Positions 51,146-63,225 of a DNA stretch of 64,000 nt are shown here, in pieces. Below the pieces are notes generated by a model. That model saw only the letters and a program-made list of their open reading frames with translations, was not told the origin of the DNA and made no database searches. Position 1 is the stretch's first letter; the number at the start of each line of letters is the position of its first letter. The position numbers and the translations under genes are program-made. This DNA is from Burkholderiales bacterium (lineage in GTDB: Bacteria > Pseudomonadota > Gammaproteobacteria > Burkholderiales > SG8-41), in assembly GCA_030683105.1 (NCBI GenBank), contig JAUXMZ010000025.1, forward strand, positions 1-64,000, given 5' to 3'.

Positions 51146-53881
51146 CTAATGCGCTTTGTCCCAGTTCGCCCCCACCCCAACTTCCACCAGCAACGGCACT
51201 GACAGCTTCGCCACCCCGGTCATCAGCCCGGGCAGTGTCTGCCTGACGCTGTCGAGTTCATCGTCGGGCACTTCCAGCACCAGCTCGTCGTGCACCTGCA
51301 TGATGAGCCGCGTCTTGAGTCTGTCGCTTTCGAGCCAGCCCTGCACCGCGATCATCGCCAGCTTGATCAGATCGGCGGCGGTGCCCTGCATCGGCGCGTT
51401 GATCGCCGCGCGTTCCGCGCCCTGGCGCCGCATGCCGTTGCTGCTTCTGATTTCGGCGAGCCACAGCCGGCGCCCGAACACGGTCTCGACAAAACCCCGT
51501 TCGCGCGCCTGTTCACGCGTGGTCCGCATGTATTCCGCCACGCCCGGATAGCGCGCGAAATAGCGGTCCATGTACTGCTGGGCGGCGCCCCGCTCCAGCC
51601 CCAGCTGGCGCGCCAGCCCGAACGCCGACATGCCGTAGATCAGGCCGAAGTTGATCACCTTGGCGTAGCGCCGCTGCTCGGCATCGACGGCTGCCAGTTC
51701 CACGCCGAAGATCTCCGCAGCGGTGGCGCGGTGGATGTCCTCGCCGGCGGCGAACGCCTTGAGCAGGCTCGCGTCCTGCGAGATATGCGCCATGATCCGC
51801 AGCTCGATCTGCGAGTAGTCCGCCGACACGATGTGGCAGCCCTGATCGGCGATGAAAGCCTCGCGGATGCGCCGGCCCTCCGCGGTGCGGATGGGGATAT
51901 TCTGCAGGTTGGGTTCGTTGCTCGCGAGCCGCCCGGTCACCGCCACCGCCTGCGCATAATTGGTGTGTACCCTCCCGGTACCCGGATCAACCATCAACGG
52001 CAGCTTGTCGCTATAAGTCGACTTGAGCTTGGCCAGCCCGCGGTATTCCAGTATCAGCTTCGGCAGCGGATGATCGAGCGCCAGCTGCGCCAGCGAGTCT
52101 TCGTCCGTGGACGGCGTGCCCGAAGGCGTTTTCTTGACCGGCGTCAGACCATGCTTGTCGAACAGGATCTCCTGGATCTGTTTCGGCGAGTTGAGATTGA
52201 ACGGCTGCCCCGCCTGCTCGTGCGCCTTCGTTTCGAGCGCCATCATTTTTTCGCCGAACTCGCGCGACAGTTGCGCCAGCAGGCGGGTGTCGAGCAGCAC
52301 GCCATGGCGTTCCATGGTCTGCAGTATCTGCATCACCGGCATTTCGAGATCGCGATAAATATGCAGCAGCTTGGCGTCCGCCTCGATTTGCGGATACAGC
52401 GCCTGATGCAGCTGCAGCGTGATGTCGGCGTCCTCCGCCGCATAGTCGGTGGCGTGCTCGATCGCGACCTGCTCGAAACCGATGCGGCTCGCGCCCTTGC
52501 CGGTGACTTCATCGTAACTAATTGTTTTTATTGATAAATGTCTTTCTGCCAGGCTGTCCATGTCATGGGATTTGTGGCTTTCCAGTACATACGACTGCAG
52601 CAGGGTGTCGTGCTGAATGCCGCCCAGCCGCACACCGTGGTTGGCCAGCACGTGCGCATCGTACTTGAGGTGCTGGCCGAGCTTTGCGTATTGATCGCCC
52701 TCGAGCCACGACCTGAGCTTGTCGAGCACGTGCTCGAGCCCCAGCTGATCGGGCGCCCCCGCATAGCGATGGGCAAGCGGAATATAGGCCGCATGCCCGG
52801 GCTCGATGGCGAGCGAGATGCCGACCAGCCGCGCCTTGAACGGATCGAGACTGGTGGTTTCGGTGTCGACTGCAACAAGATCGGCCTTGCCGATCTTGTT
52901 AATCCAGGTATCCAGTTGCGTGTCAGTAAGGATTGTTTCGTAGTTTCGGTCAGGCGCGAGTTGGGGGGCGCGCGTCTCAGAGCCTGCCATGGCGTCGCCG
53001 GCGGCTGACTGCTGCAGTTGTTCCGTCTCGGCTGGCGCGCCCTCCAACTCGCGCCTCCAGGTCTTGAATTCGAAACGGTCGTACAGTTCGGCGAGCTTGT
53101 CCTTGTCCTGCGGCCGCGGGGCCAGATCCTCGACCTGCTGCGGCAATTCGACGTCGCATTTGATGGTCAGCAGTGCGCGCGCCTGGGGCAGCCAGGCGAG
53201 CGCTTCGCGCAGATTGTTGCCGACCACGCCGCCGATGTCGGGAGCATGCTGCACCACGGCGTCCAGCGTGCCGTACTGGGTCAGCCATTTCACCGCGGTC
53301 TTGGGCCCGACCTTGGCCACGCCCGGCACATTGTCGACGCTGTCGCCCACCAGCGTCAGATAATCGATCATGCGCCCGGCTTTGACGCCGAATTTCTGCT
53401 CGACGCCGGCTTCGTCCAGCGTTTCGTTGGACATGGTATTGACCAGCGTGATACTGGGGCTGACGAGTTGCGTGATGTCCTTGTCCCCGGTCGAGATCAC
53501 CACCCGCATGCCGGCGCGCTCGGCCTGCCGGGCGAGCGTGCCGATCACATCGTCGGCCTCCACGCCTTCGATGCACAGCAGCGGCCAGCCCATGGCGGCG
53601 ATGGCCTCGTGCAGCGGCACGATCTGCGCTGCCAGATCGTCGGGCATCGGCGGCCGGTTGGCCTTGTATTCGGGGTAAAGATCGTCGCGAAAAGTCTTGC
53701 CTTTGGCGTCGAAAACGCAGGCGCTATAATCGGCGTGGACATCCTTGTGCAGCCGGCGCAGCATGTTGAGCACGCCGTAAATCGCGCCGGTCGGCTCGTT
53801 ATTCCGGCTGCGCAGGTCCGGCATCGCATGGAATGCGCGGTATAGATACGACGATCCGTCAACCAGCAGCAGTGTCTTCAT
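51146..53881 (-). CDS. polA: DNA polymerase I
   Basis: A 911-residue enzyme with all three domains: the 5'-3' exonuclease (LLLVDGSSYLYRAFHA, VSTGDKDITQLVSP, GDSVDNVPGVAKVGPKTA), the 3'-5' exonuclease (VAVDTETTSLDPFKARLVG) and the family A polymerase (DYSQIELRIMAHISQD, KVINFGLIYGMSAFGLA, MQVHDELVLEVP). The DxE of the proofreading site is present (DTETTS), so it should proofread. It is flanked by TCAC-type heptamer arrays on both sides. Confidence 0.96.
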   Translation of the reverse strand: MKTLLLVDGSSYLYRAFHAMPDLRSRNNEPTGAIYGVLNMLRRLHKDVHADYSACVFDAKGKTFRDDLYPEYKANRPPMPDDLAAQIVPLHEAIAAMGWPLLCIEGVEADDVIGTLARQAERAGMRVVISTGDKDITQLVSPSITLVNTMSNETLDEAGVEQKFGVKAGRMIDYLTLVGDSVDNVPGVAKVGPKTAVKWLTQYGTLDAVVQHAPDIGGVVGNNLREALAWLPQARALLTIKCDVELPQQVEDLAPRPQDKDKLAELYDRFEFKTWRRELEGAPAETEQLQQSAAGDAMAGSETRAPQLAPDRNYETILTDTQLDTWINKIGKADLVAVDTETTSLDPFKARLVGISLAIEPGHAAYIPLAHRYAGAPDQLGLEHVLDKLRSWLEGDQYAKLGQHLKYDAHVLANHGVRLGGIQHDTLLQSYVLESHKSHDMDSLAERHLSIKTISYDEVTGKGASRIGFEQVAIEHATDYAAEDADITLQLHQALYPQIEADAKLLHIYRDLEMPVMQILQTMERHGVLLDTRLLAQLSREFGEKMMALETKAHEQAGQPFNLNSPKQIQEILFDKHGLTPVKKTPSGTPSTDEDSLAQLALDHPLPKLILEYRGLAKLKSTYSDKLPLMVDPGTGRVHTNYAQAVAVTGRLASNEPNLQNIPIRTAEGRRIREAFIADQGCHIVSADYSQIELRIMAHISQDASLLKAFAAGEDIHRATAAEIFGVELAAVDAEQRRYAKVINFGLIYGMSAFGLARQLGLERGAAQQYMDRYFARYPGVAEYMRTTREQARERGFVETVFGRRLWLAEIRSSNGMRRQGAERAAINAPMQGTAADLIKLAMIAVQGWLESDRLKTRLIMQVHDELVLEVPDDELDSVRQTLPGLMTGVAKLSVPLLVEVGVGANWDKAH

Positions 53882-53887
53882 TGCCTT

Positions 53888-53985
53888 CGGGGGTGAGTGG
53901 TCAAGGGTGAGAAGTGCGGGGAAGAATCAACCATCAGCAACGCTGATACGCCCTACACCCTTCACGCATTCACCCTTCACAAAAG
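53888..53985. repeat. GGGTGA/TCACCC inverted array element
   Basis: A left arm GGGTGAGTGGTCAAGGGTGA and a right arm with CACCCTTCACGCATTCACCC surround a core of about 45 bases, between the divergent polA and LOG genes. It has the same architecture as the GAAC-type elements. Confidence 0.7.
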
Positions 53986-53993
53986 GAACCAAT

Positions 53994-54722
53994 ATGAGTC
54001 TCAAAGTAAAGCTTCCGCCCCCGCTGTCATCCGAACTTGCCGAAAAAACCTGGTCGGCGCGGGAGTCGTGGCGGGTCTTCGGCATTATGTCAGAATTTGT
54101 CGAGGCGACGGAACGGCTGAGCACGATCCGCCCCGCGGTGAGCATATTCGGCAGCGCGCGCGTGTCCGCCGCCCATCCCTACTATCTGCTCGCAGAAAAA
54201 ATCGCCCGTTGTTTATCCGATGCCGGCTTCAGCGTGATCTCGGGCGGCGGCCCGGGCGTGATGGAAGCCGCCAACAAGGGCGCCTTCCACGGCCGCAGCC
54301 CGAGCATCGGCCTCAACATCCAGTTGCCGCACGAGCAAAAGGCCAACCCCTACCAGGACATCAGCCAGACTTTCCGCCATTTCTTTGCGCGCAAAGTGAT
54401 GTTCGTCAAGTTCGCCACCGCCTACGTCGTGATGCCGGGCGGTTTCGGCACGCTGGACGAAATCCTGGAGGCGCTGACGCTGGTGCAAACCGGAAAGACC
54501 CGCAAAATGCCTATCATCCTGGTGCATGAGCCGTACTGGCGCGGCCTGCTCGACTGGTTCCGCAGCACGCTGGTGGCCGAGGGCATGATAGGCGCGGAGG
54601 ATATGGATCTGATCCAGGTCATCAACGAACCTCAGGCGGTGGTCGACGCGATATTCCACTACTACGAGAAACGCGGCTTCGAGCCGTCGGCGGCCGAACG
54701 CGAAATTCTGCTCAATCTGTAA
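53994..54722 (+). CDS. LOG family protein (TIGR00730, cytokinin riboside monophosphate phosphoribohydrolase-like)
   Basis: A 242-residue Rossmann-like protein. SIFGSARVSAAHPYYLLAEK, SGGGPGVMEAANKGAF and the signature PGGFGTLDE define the LOG family, which hydrolyses nucleoside 5'-monophosphates to base plus ribose 5-phosphate. The start is at 53994 after AAAAGGAACC; the longer frame adds array-encoded residues. The physiological substrate in bacteria is uncertain. Confidence 0.9.
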   Translation: MSLKVKLPPPLSSELAEKTWSARESWRVFGIMSEFVEATERLSTIRPAVSIFGSARVSAAHPYYLLAEKIARCLSDAGFSVISGGGPGVMEAANKGAFHGRSPSIGLNIQLPHEQKANPYQDISQTFRHFFARKVMFVKFATAYVVMPGGFGTLDEILEALTLVQTGKTRKMPIILVHEPYWRGLLDWFRSTLVAEGMIGAEDMDLIQVINEPQAVVDAIFHYYEKRGFEPSAAEREILLNL

Positions 54723-54848
54723 CGGTTGCCTCCAGGCCGGGCTGGATTCAGGCTTCAGCCTGATGCCGGCGCAGCGATATCCGCCATCGGCCGCTTCAAA
54801 AAAGCCCGCAGAGAGCCCATAATAGGCGTCATAGACAAGGATACGTTC

Positions 54849-55187
54849 ATGCGCTCACTCATTGCCGCCCTCATACTGTGTATCGCGCTGCCGGTTGCCG
54901 CACAGAGCCAGTCGAAACCGGCTCTGCAGCCGATACCCGAGCCGCCACCGCCACCGCCGGGAATGGAACTCGATCCCGCTCTCGAGCCCCAGGTGACCAT
55001 CATCAAGCGCGGCGCCGATACCGTCGAGGAGTACCGCATCAGCGGCAAGCTCTACATGATCAAGGTCACGCCGCCGGGCGGAACACCGTACTATCTGATC
55101 GATGAAAGAGGCGACGGCAAGTTCAGCCGCCAGGACAGCCACGATACCGGCATCCGTCCGCCGATGTGGGTCATTCATACCTTTTGA
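54849..55187 (+). CDS. DUF2782 family secreted protein
   Basis: A 112-residue protein with a signal peptide (about 1-19), a proline-rich stretch (IPEPPPPPPGM) and the DUF2782 core: EPQVTIIKRGADTVEEYRIS, LYMIKVTPPGGTPYYLIDERG, ending PPMWVIHTF. The family usually sits between polA and thrB in betaproteobacteria, as here. Function unknown. Confidence 0.87.
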   Translation: MRSLIAALILCIALPVAAQSQSKPALQPIPEPPPPPPGMELDPALEPQVTIIKRGADTVEEYRISGKLYMIKVTPPGGTPYYLIDERGDGKFSRQDSHDTGIRPPMWVIHTF

Positions 55188-55194
55188 CGGCCGT

Positions 55195-55313
55195 AAATGG
55201 TAAATAGTAAATAGTGAATAACCTCGAAGGGACATCGAAAAGAATCAAGAGAACTTGGCGCGTTTACCCGTAGTTCGGGGTTTCACCAATCACTGTTCAC
55301 TGCTCACTCGCCG
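55195..55313. repeat. Inverted array element upstream of thrB
   Basis: GTAAATA/GTGAATA heptamers on the left and TCACCAA/TCACTGT/TCACTGC heptamers on the right enclose a core of about 60 bases. It is again the inverted-arm architecture with a 7-base period. Confidence 0.65.
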
Positions 55314-55318
55314 TAAAA

Positions 55319-56269
55319 ATGTCCGTATACACTGTCGTCTCCCCCGAACATCTCGGCGCCTGGCTCAAAGATTACTCGATAGGCACGCTGGTCAGCCTCG
55401 AGGGCATCAGCGCCGGCATCGAAAACACCAACTACCGCGTTACGACGACCGGGGGCCGCTACATCCTCACGCTGTTCGAGAAACTCAAGGCCCACGAACT
55501 GCCTTTCTATCTGCGCCTGATGGACCATCTCTCGGATCGCGGCATCCCGTGTCCCAAACCGATAGTCAACCGCAACCACGAGTTTCTGGGGACGCTGAAC
55601 GGAAAACCCGCCAGCCTGGTGAGCTTTCTTTCCGGCAAGGACATCGGACGCCCGGGCGCCGCGCAATGCGCCCAGGTGGGCGCGATGCTCGCCAGCATGC
55701 ATCTGGCCGGACAATCTTACCCGCTGGCCATGGAAAATCCGCGGGGCCCCAAATGGTGGAAGGCGGCGCTGCCCGAGATCGTGCCCTTCATGCCGGCGCC
55801 GGAGGTGGTACTGCTGCGCGAGGAAGTGCGTTTCCAGTCGCTCTACCGTTTTTCCGACCTGCCGCGCGGCGTTATCCATGGCGATCTGTTCCTCGACAAC
55901 GTGTTGTTTGACAACGATCGCATCGCCGGGGTGATCGATTTTTATTTCGCCTGCACCGATGCGCTGCTCTATGATCTTGCCATCACCGTCAACGACTGGT
56001 GTGTGGATGCGGGCGGGAAACTCGATGCAGAGCGCTGCGCTGCGCTGCTTGACGCCTACCGCAGGATACGCCCGTGCACCGCGATCGAGCGCGGCGCCTG
56101 GCCGGTCATGCTGCGGGCGGCGGCGCTGCGCTTCTGGGTGTCCCGGCTGTATGATCTGCACCTGCCCCGCCCCGGAGAAATCACCCACGCCAAGGACCCG
56201 GGGCATTTCCGCGAGATCCTGCAGCAGCACATCGCCCACGAGCACGAACTGCCGCAACTCGTGACATAA
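55319..56269 (+). CDS. thrB: Homoserine kinase, choline-kinase-like (ThrB type II)
   Basis: It phosphorylates homoserine for threonine synthesis. The 316-residue protein has MSVYTVVSPEHLGAWLKDYS, LEGISAGIENTNYRV, the catalytic loop VIHGDLFLDNVLFD and the metal-binding IDFYFACTD. It belongs to the aminoglycoside phosphotransferase/choline kinase fold, not the GHMP kinases. It is bordered by DUF2782 and BPSS1780-type genes as is usual. Confidence 0.92.
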   Translation: MSVYTVVSPEHLGAWLKDYSIGTLVSLEGISAGIENTNYRVTTTGGRYILTLFEKLKAHELPFYLRLMDHLSDRGIPCPKPIVNRNHEFLGTLNGKPASLVSFLSGKDIGRPGAAQCAQVGAMLASMHLAGQSYPLAMENPRGPKWWKAALPEIVPFMPAPEVVLLREEVRFQSLYRFSDLPRGVIHGDLFLDNVLFDNDRIAGVIDFYFACTDALLYDLAITVNDWCVDAGGKLDAERCAALLDAYRRIRPCTAIERGAWPVMLRAAALRFWVSRLYDLHLPRPGEITHAKDPGHFREILQQHIAHEHELPQLVT

Positions 56270-56322
56270 TTGGCGGGCAGGCGGACCGCTGTGTCCGCGA
56301 ATCAACGGGAAGGATCACCTAT

Positions 56323-57069
56323 ATGGACGCGCGCATCGTCGAAGCAGGCCGGGGCTGGCAATGGATCGTCGACGGGTTTGCATTGTTCCGCAAGAATCCG
56401 CTGGTATGGATTTCGCTGACGGTCATCCTGGTGCTGCTGTGGATGGTCTCACTGACCATCCCGATGATCGGCCCCCTGCTGTTCAACCTGTTCTCTCCCG
56501 CGCTGTTCGCGGGGCTGATGGTGGGCTGCAAAGCACTGGAGTCAGGCGGCCAGCTTGAACTGGCTCACCTGTTTGCAGGTTTCAGGAAAAACGCTTCCCC
56601 GCTGGTGACCATAGGCGGCGTCTACCTGGTTGGCACCATCGTCGTCGTCGGCATCGTGTTCGTGAGCGCAGGCGGTTCGATGCTGCCCACCATGATGTCC
56701 AAATCACAGCCCGATATAGAAGCCCTGGCGGCGGCGCTGCGCAGCATGGCGCTGGGATTGACGATCGGGCTCGCGTTCTATATGCCGCTGCTCATGATGA
56801 TCTGGTTTGCGCCGCTGCTGATCGTGTTTCACGACCAGACCCCGGTGGCGGCGATGAAGCTTTCCTTCAGGGCGTGCTGGATCAACATGATGCCGTTCCT
56901 GGTCTACGGGCTGGCGATCCTGGTGCTGTGGTTCATCGCCTCCATACCGTTGCTGCTGGGACTGGTGGTATTGCTGCCGGTGTTGATCTGCTCGGTCTAC
57001 ACCAGCTACAAGGACGTTTTCAGCCCCGGCGCGGCACCGGCAGCCGACGGTAATCCGCTGCTGAAATAA
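56323..57069 (+). CDS. BPSS1780-type membrane protein
   Basis: A 248-residue integral membrane protein with about five to six helices. VEAGRGWQWIVDGFALFRKNPLVWI at the N-terminus and FAPLLIVFHDQTPVAAMKLSFRACW identify the family. Function is unknown. It converges with the helicase gene, with only four bases between the two stop codons. Confidence 0.85.
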   Translation: MDARIVEAGRGWQWIVDGFALFRKNPLVWISLTVILVLLWMVSLTIPMIGPLLFNLFSPALFAGLMVGCKALESGGQLELAHLFAGFRKNASPLVTIGGVYLVGTIVVVGIVFVSAGGSMLPTMMSKSQPDIEALAAALRSMALGLTIGLAFYMPLLMMIWFAPLLIVFHDQTPVAAMKLSFRACWINMMPFLVYGLAILVLWFIASIPLLLGLVVLLPVLICSVYTSYKDVFSPGAAPAADGNPLLK

Positions 57070-57073
57070 TCAG

Positions 57074-60000
57074 TCACGCCGCCGCGAGATTCGCGTACTC
57101 CAGCATCAGCCACTTCAGCCCCGAGTCGCGGAAATTCACCTGCACGCGGGCTTCAGCGCCGCGCCCTTCGGCGCTGACGATCACCCCGGCGCCGAATTTG
57201 GGGTGAGTGACGCTCTGGCCGATGCGCCACGGGCTGGCAGAATCAGAGTTCAGTGTTGAGGGTTTAGTATTGAGAGCGCCAAGGCCCGCAGTCTGCGCTC
57301 CGACCCCTGAATCCCGAATCCCGAATCCCGAATCCTGAGTCCTGAATCTGGGATTCATGCGCTGCATCAGGTTTTCCGGTATTTCCCGGAAAAACCGCGA
57401 CGCGACGTTGTAACGGGTCTGGCCGTGCAGCATGCGGCTTTGCGCCAGCGACATATAAAGACGGCGCCGCGCGCGGGTGAGCGCAACGTACATCAGGCGC
57501 CGCTCTTCGTCGATGCCGTCGGCTTCATTCAGGCTGTTGTCGTGCGGAAACAGCCCCTCCTCCATACCGCTGATGAACACGCTGTGAAATTCCAGGCCCT
57601 TGGCTGAATGCACGGTCATCAACTGCAGCGCATCGTCACCCGCCAGCGCCTGGCGCTCGCCAGCTTCCAGCGCGGCGTGCGCCAAAAATGCCGTGAGTTC
57701 GTCCGGTTCATCGATGCCCACGCCTTCGCCCGCCGGCTGGATATCGCGCTCGGCCACGAAGGCAGCGGCGGCGTTGACCAGTTCGGCGAGGTTTTCCAGG
57801 CGGTCCGCGCCTTCCTTCGCTGCCTTGTAATGCTGCTGCAATCCGCTGGCCTCGATCACATGCTCGATGATTTCCGGCAACGGCAGCCCCGCGGTGGCCG
57901 CACCCATGGACTCGATCAGCGCGACGAACGCCGGGATTCCCTTGAGGGATGAGGGGTCTGCGGCGGGTTGGGGTTTGGGTTTTCCCTCCTCCCTCCTCCC
58001 TCCTCTCTCCTCCCTAAACTTCGCAGCCGCCCACAGGTTGCCGCCGTTCACGCGCGCATTCTCCTGAAGCTGTTCCAGACTGCGGCTGCCGATGCCGCGC
58101 GCCGGAAAATTGATAATGCGCAGCAACGCGCCATCGTCATCATGGTTCGCTATCAACCGCAGATAGGCCAGCGCATGCTTGACTTCCTGGCGTTCAAAAA
58201 AACGCAGTCCACCGTAGACCCGATACGCCAGCGCGGCGCTGAACAGTGCGTGTTCCAGCACCCGCGACTGGGCGTTGGAACGGTACAGCACGGCGATCTC
58301 GGCCAGCGCGACGCCATTGCCATGCAGCGACTTCACTTCGTCGACAATGAAACCCGCCTCCTCAATGTCGGTCAGCGCCTCGTAGACACGCAGCGGCTCG
58401 CCCTTGCCTTCCGCTGTCCACAGGTTCTTGCCCAGGCGTTTCCGATTGTGGCTGATCAGCGCGTTGGCCGCATCGAGGATGTGGCCGTGAGAGCGGTAGT
58501 TCTGCTCGAGCTTGATGACCTTTTCTATGCGGAAATCGCGCTGCAGGTCCTGCATGTTGGCGCTGTGGGCGCCGCGAAACGCGTAGATTGAGTTGTGTGT
58601 AACCAGCCCGTTGGCAACAAAGTTGTGGGCTGGCGGCACATTCAGATCAAACACGGCCGTTGCCCGGACCGGATGCGAGGTTACCTGTTTGACGACATCG
58701 AGCTTTCCATCTTCTCCAACCATGACCATCCCGGGCCGCACGCTGCGCGCGTGGACGAACGGCAAAGAAGTCGAATGGAAACCGGCCTTGGCAAGAATGT
58801 TACCTCCAAGCCGGTTCCGGATCTTTTGCGCCAGCGATGACAACACTCCGAAATCCTTGCTGGCTGTCTCGAACCGCCAGCTTTGCGACCCTTGCTTAGC
58901 CGGCCTGACGCTTATCCCCATATCCTGCAGCTTCCGCCGGCCCTCCGGGTCGTTCCCCATGATGCAAATACGATGCAGGACGCTGCGGCCGCGATTGTCT
59001 CCGCAAAGCGTGAGCGTGATATTTCTGCGATTGGAGTTACGCGAGCGTGGAACATGATGCGGATGTCCGGGATCGATATCGAAGTCCGCCATCAATCGCA
59101 AGGCGGCACCATGCGTATCCACCTCGCGGAAAAGGCGGGAAATGTATTTGGCGTCATGCACCAGTCCATTGACTGCCTTGCCTTTACGCGGCACGAAAGG
59201 CAGCGTGGGCAGACCATAACGCAAAGACAGCAAAATCTCCTGCAACCGGGCTTCGTTTTCAGACGAGTGAGCGCCTACTATCCACAGCGAATCCGCATGT
59301 TCCTGCAGTGCGCGCTGCCTGAAACCCAGCATGGGCTTGCGCTGGCCGCGGGTATAGACCTGCGAGGTGCCCAGCCGGTAACCCACTCCGCGCTTGTGCA
59401 TAAGATAGGTAAAGTAGGTTTGCGGCGTCTCTCCGAGCAGGTAGCCGGCAAAATGAGTGTGCTCCGGCGTGCTGGTGATTTTCCGTCCAGCCCGGGTGAC
59501 GATGGTGACGAGCGCCTGTTTACGCTGCTTTTTGAACACGGCGTCGACTTCAGCGGGTCGAAAATCCCGTTTCCCGAAGCATGACAATACCCTGTCGCCC
59601 TTGCGGATCTTTTCGACGGGTTTTTTCGATCCGTCCGCCATTGTGATCTGCGTGCCCTTCACGAGACATTGATCGTCGTCGCCCACCGCGAAGATGGCAT
59701 TGCCCGAGCCCGCGAGCAGCTGCAGCCAGCGGTACTGCAGGCGGTTGGTGTCCTGGAATTCATCGACCAGGATGTGGCGGAAGCGGCTTTGGTAGTGCTC
59801 GCGCAGCACCTCGTTGCGCGACAGCAGCTCATACGAGCGCAGCAGCAGCTCGGCAAAGTCGACCGCGCCTTCGCGCTGGCATTGCTCGTCGTAGGCAGCG
59901 TAGACCTCCCGCATGCGGCGCGTGAATTCGTCATGGGTCTCGACCTGCGCCGCGCGCAGCCCCTCGTCCTTGCTGGCGTTGATGAACCACTGCGCCTGGC

Positions 60001-60415
60001 GCGGCGGATAGCGCTCCTCGTCGAGGTTCATGCTTTTCATCAGCCGCTTGACGAGCGAGAGCTGGTCCTGGCTGTCGAGAATCTGAAACAGCTGCGGCAG
60101 CCCGGCTTCGCGGTGATGGATGCGCAGCAGCCGGTTGCACAGGCCGTGGAAGGTGCCCACCCACATGCCGCGGATGTTGACCGGCAGCATCGCCGAGATG
60201 CGCGACAGCATCTCCTTGGCCGCCTTGTTGGTGAAGGTGACGGCGATCAGCCCCTGCGGGCTCGCCTGCCCGGTCTGGATCAGCCAGGCAATGCGCGTGG
60301 TGAGCACGCGCGTCTTGCCGCTGCCGGCCCCGGCGAGAACCAGCGCGGATTGCTGCGGCAGGGTGACTGCTTCGAGCTGCTGCTCGTTAAGCCCGGTGAG
60401 AAAGCCTGGAGACAT
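57074..60415 (-). CDS. uvrD: UvrD/Rep-type DNA helicase with an intein
   Basis: A 1113-residue precursor of a superfamily 1A 3'-5' helicase for mismatch and excision repair. Walker A is GAGSGKTRVL (29-38), motif II DEFQDTN (218-224), and motif III GDDDQ/SIYAFRGA is split by an intein at residues 250-608. Removal leaves a 754-residue helicase. C-terminal motifs include MTVHSAKGLEF and VALTRARRRLYM. Two heptamer-derived insertions are in frame: one coding REERGGRREE (about residue 805) and one coding RTQDSGFGIRDSG plus about 25 residues just before the C-terminal RIGQSVTHPKFGAGVIV domain. UvrD rather than Rep is inferred from the C-terminal domain. Confidence 0.92.
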   Translation of the reverse strand: MSPGFLTGLNEQQLEAVTLPQQSALVLAGAGSGKTRVLTTRIAWLIQTGQASPQGLIAVTFTNKAAKEMLSRISAMLPVNIRGMWVGTFHGLCNRLLRIHHREAGLPQLFQILDSQDQLSLVKRLMKSMNLDEERYPPRQAQWFINASKDEGLRAAQVETHDEFTRRMREVYAAYDEQCQREGAVDFAELLLRSYELLSRNEVLREHYQSRFRHILVDEFQDTNRLQYRWLQLLAGSGNAIFAVGDDDQCLVKGTQITMADGSKKPVEKIRKGDRVLSCFGKRDFRPAEVDAVFKKQRKQALVTIVTRAGRKITSTPEHTHFAGYLLGETPQTYFTYLMHKRGVGYRLGTSQVYTRGQRKPMLGFRQRALQEHADSLWIVGAHSSENEARLQEILLSLRYGLPTLPFVPRKGKAVNGLVHDAKYISRLFREVDTHGAALRLMADFDIDPGHPHHVPRSRNSNRRNITLTLCGDNRGRSVLHRICIMGNDPEGRRKLQDMGISVRPAKQGSQSWRFETASKDFGVLSSLAQKIRNRLGGNILAKAGFHSTSLPFVHARSVRPGMVMVGEDGKLDVVKQVTSHPVRATAVFDLNVPPAHNFVANGLVTHNSIYAFRGAHSANMQDLQRDFRIEKVIKLEQNYRSHGHILDAANALISHNRKRLGKNLWTAEGKGEPLRVYEALTDIEEAGFIVDEVKSLHGNGVALAEIAVLYRSNAQSRVLEHALFSAALAYRVYGGLRFFERQEVKHALAYLRLIANHDDDGALLRIINFPARGIGSRSLEQLQENARVNGGNLWAAAKFREERGGRREEGKPKPQPAADPSSLKGIPAFVALIESMGAATAGLPLPEIIEHVIEASGLQQHYKAAKEGADRLENLAELVNAAAAFVAERDIQPAGEGVGIDEPDELTAFLAHAALEAGERQALAGDDALQLMTVHSAKGLEFHSVFISGMEEGLFPHDNSLNEADGIDEERRLMYVALTRARRRLYMSLAQSRMLHGQTRYNVASRFFREIPENLMQRMNPRFRTQDSGFGIRDSGVGAQTAGLGALNTKPSTLNSDSASPWRIGQSVTHPKFGAGVIVSAEGRGAEARVQVNFRDSGLKWLMLEYANLAAA
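57245..57352. repeat. In-frame heptamer element in the helicase gene
   Basis: GTTGAGG/GTTTAGT-type units and six CCCGAAT/CCTGAAT units, with a 7-base period, are inverted around a core. The element is translated as a linker of about 36 residues before the C-terminal domain. Its length keeps the reading frame open. Confidence 0.75.
57984..58015. repeat. CTCCCTC heptamer array in the helicase gene
   Basis: About four and a half CTCCCTC units are translated as a Glu/Arg/Gly-rich loop (EERGGRREEG) in the region between helicase subdomains. The period is 7. Confidence 0.75.
58592..59668 (-). mobile_element. Intein in the UvrD-type helicase
   Basis: A 359-residue protein insert. It starts at Cys250 (CLVKGTQITMADGSKKPVEK, block A), has block B TSTPEHTHF, and ends with block F/G FDLNVPPAHNFVANGLVTHN just before the extein Ser609. 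The catalytic Cys1, block B T-x2-H, penultimate His and terminal Asn are all present, so splicing should work with Ser as +1 nucleophile. The central 200 residues (FVPRKGKAVNGLVHDAK, ADFDIDPGHPHHVPRSR) look like a degenerate LAGLIDADG-type homing endonuclease domain. Confidence 0.92.
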
Positions 60416-60504
60416 TCAAAAATGCATAATATTTCGCGCTAATTATAAGGCACGCGCTGCCTGCCGTCTTATTAATCAAGGCGTTCTTTTCGCTCCGTTC
60501 TTGA

Positions 60505-63168
<2,664 letters not shown>

Positions 63169-63225
63169 ATGAGGTAAGATTACGGCGAGACCGGAGTCGC
63201 ATTTGTCCATCATTGATTAAATGAA

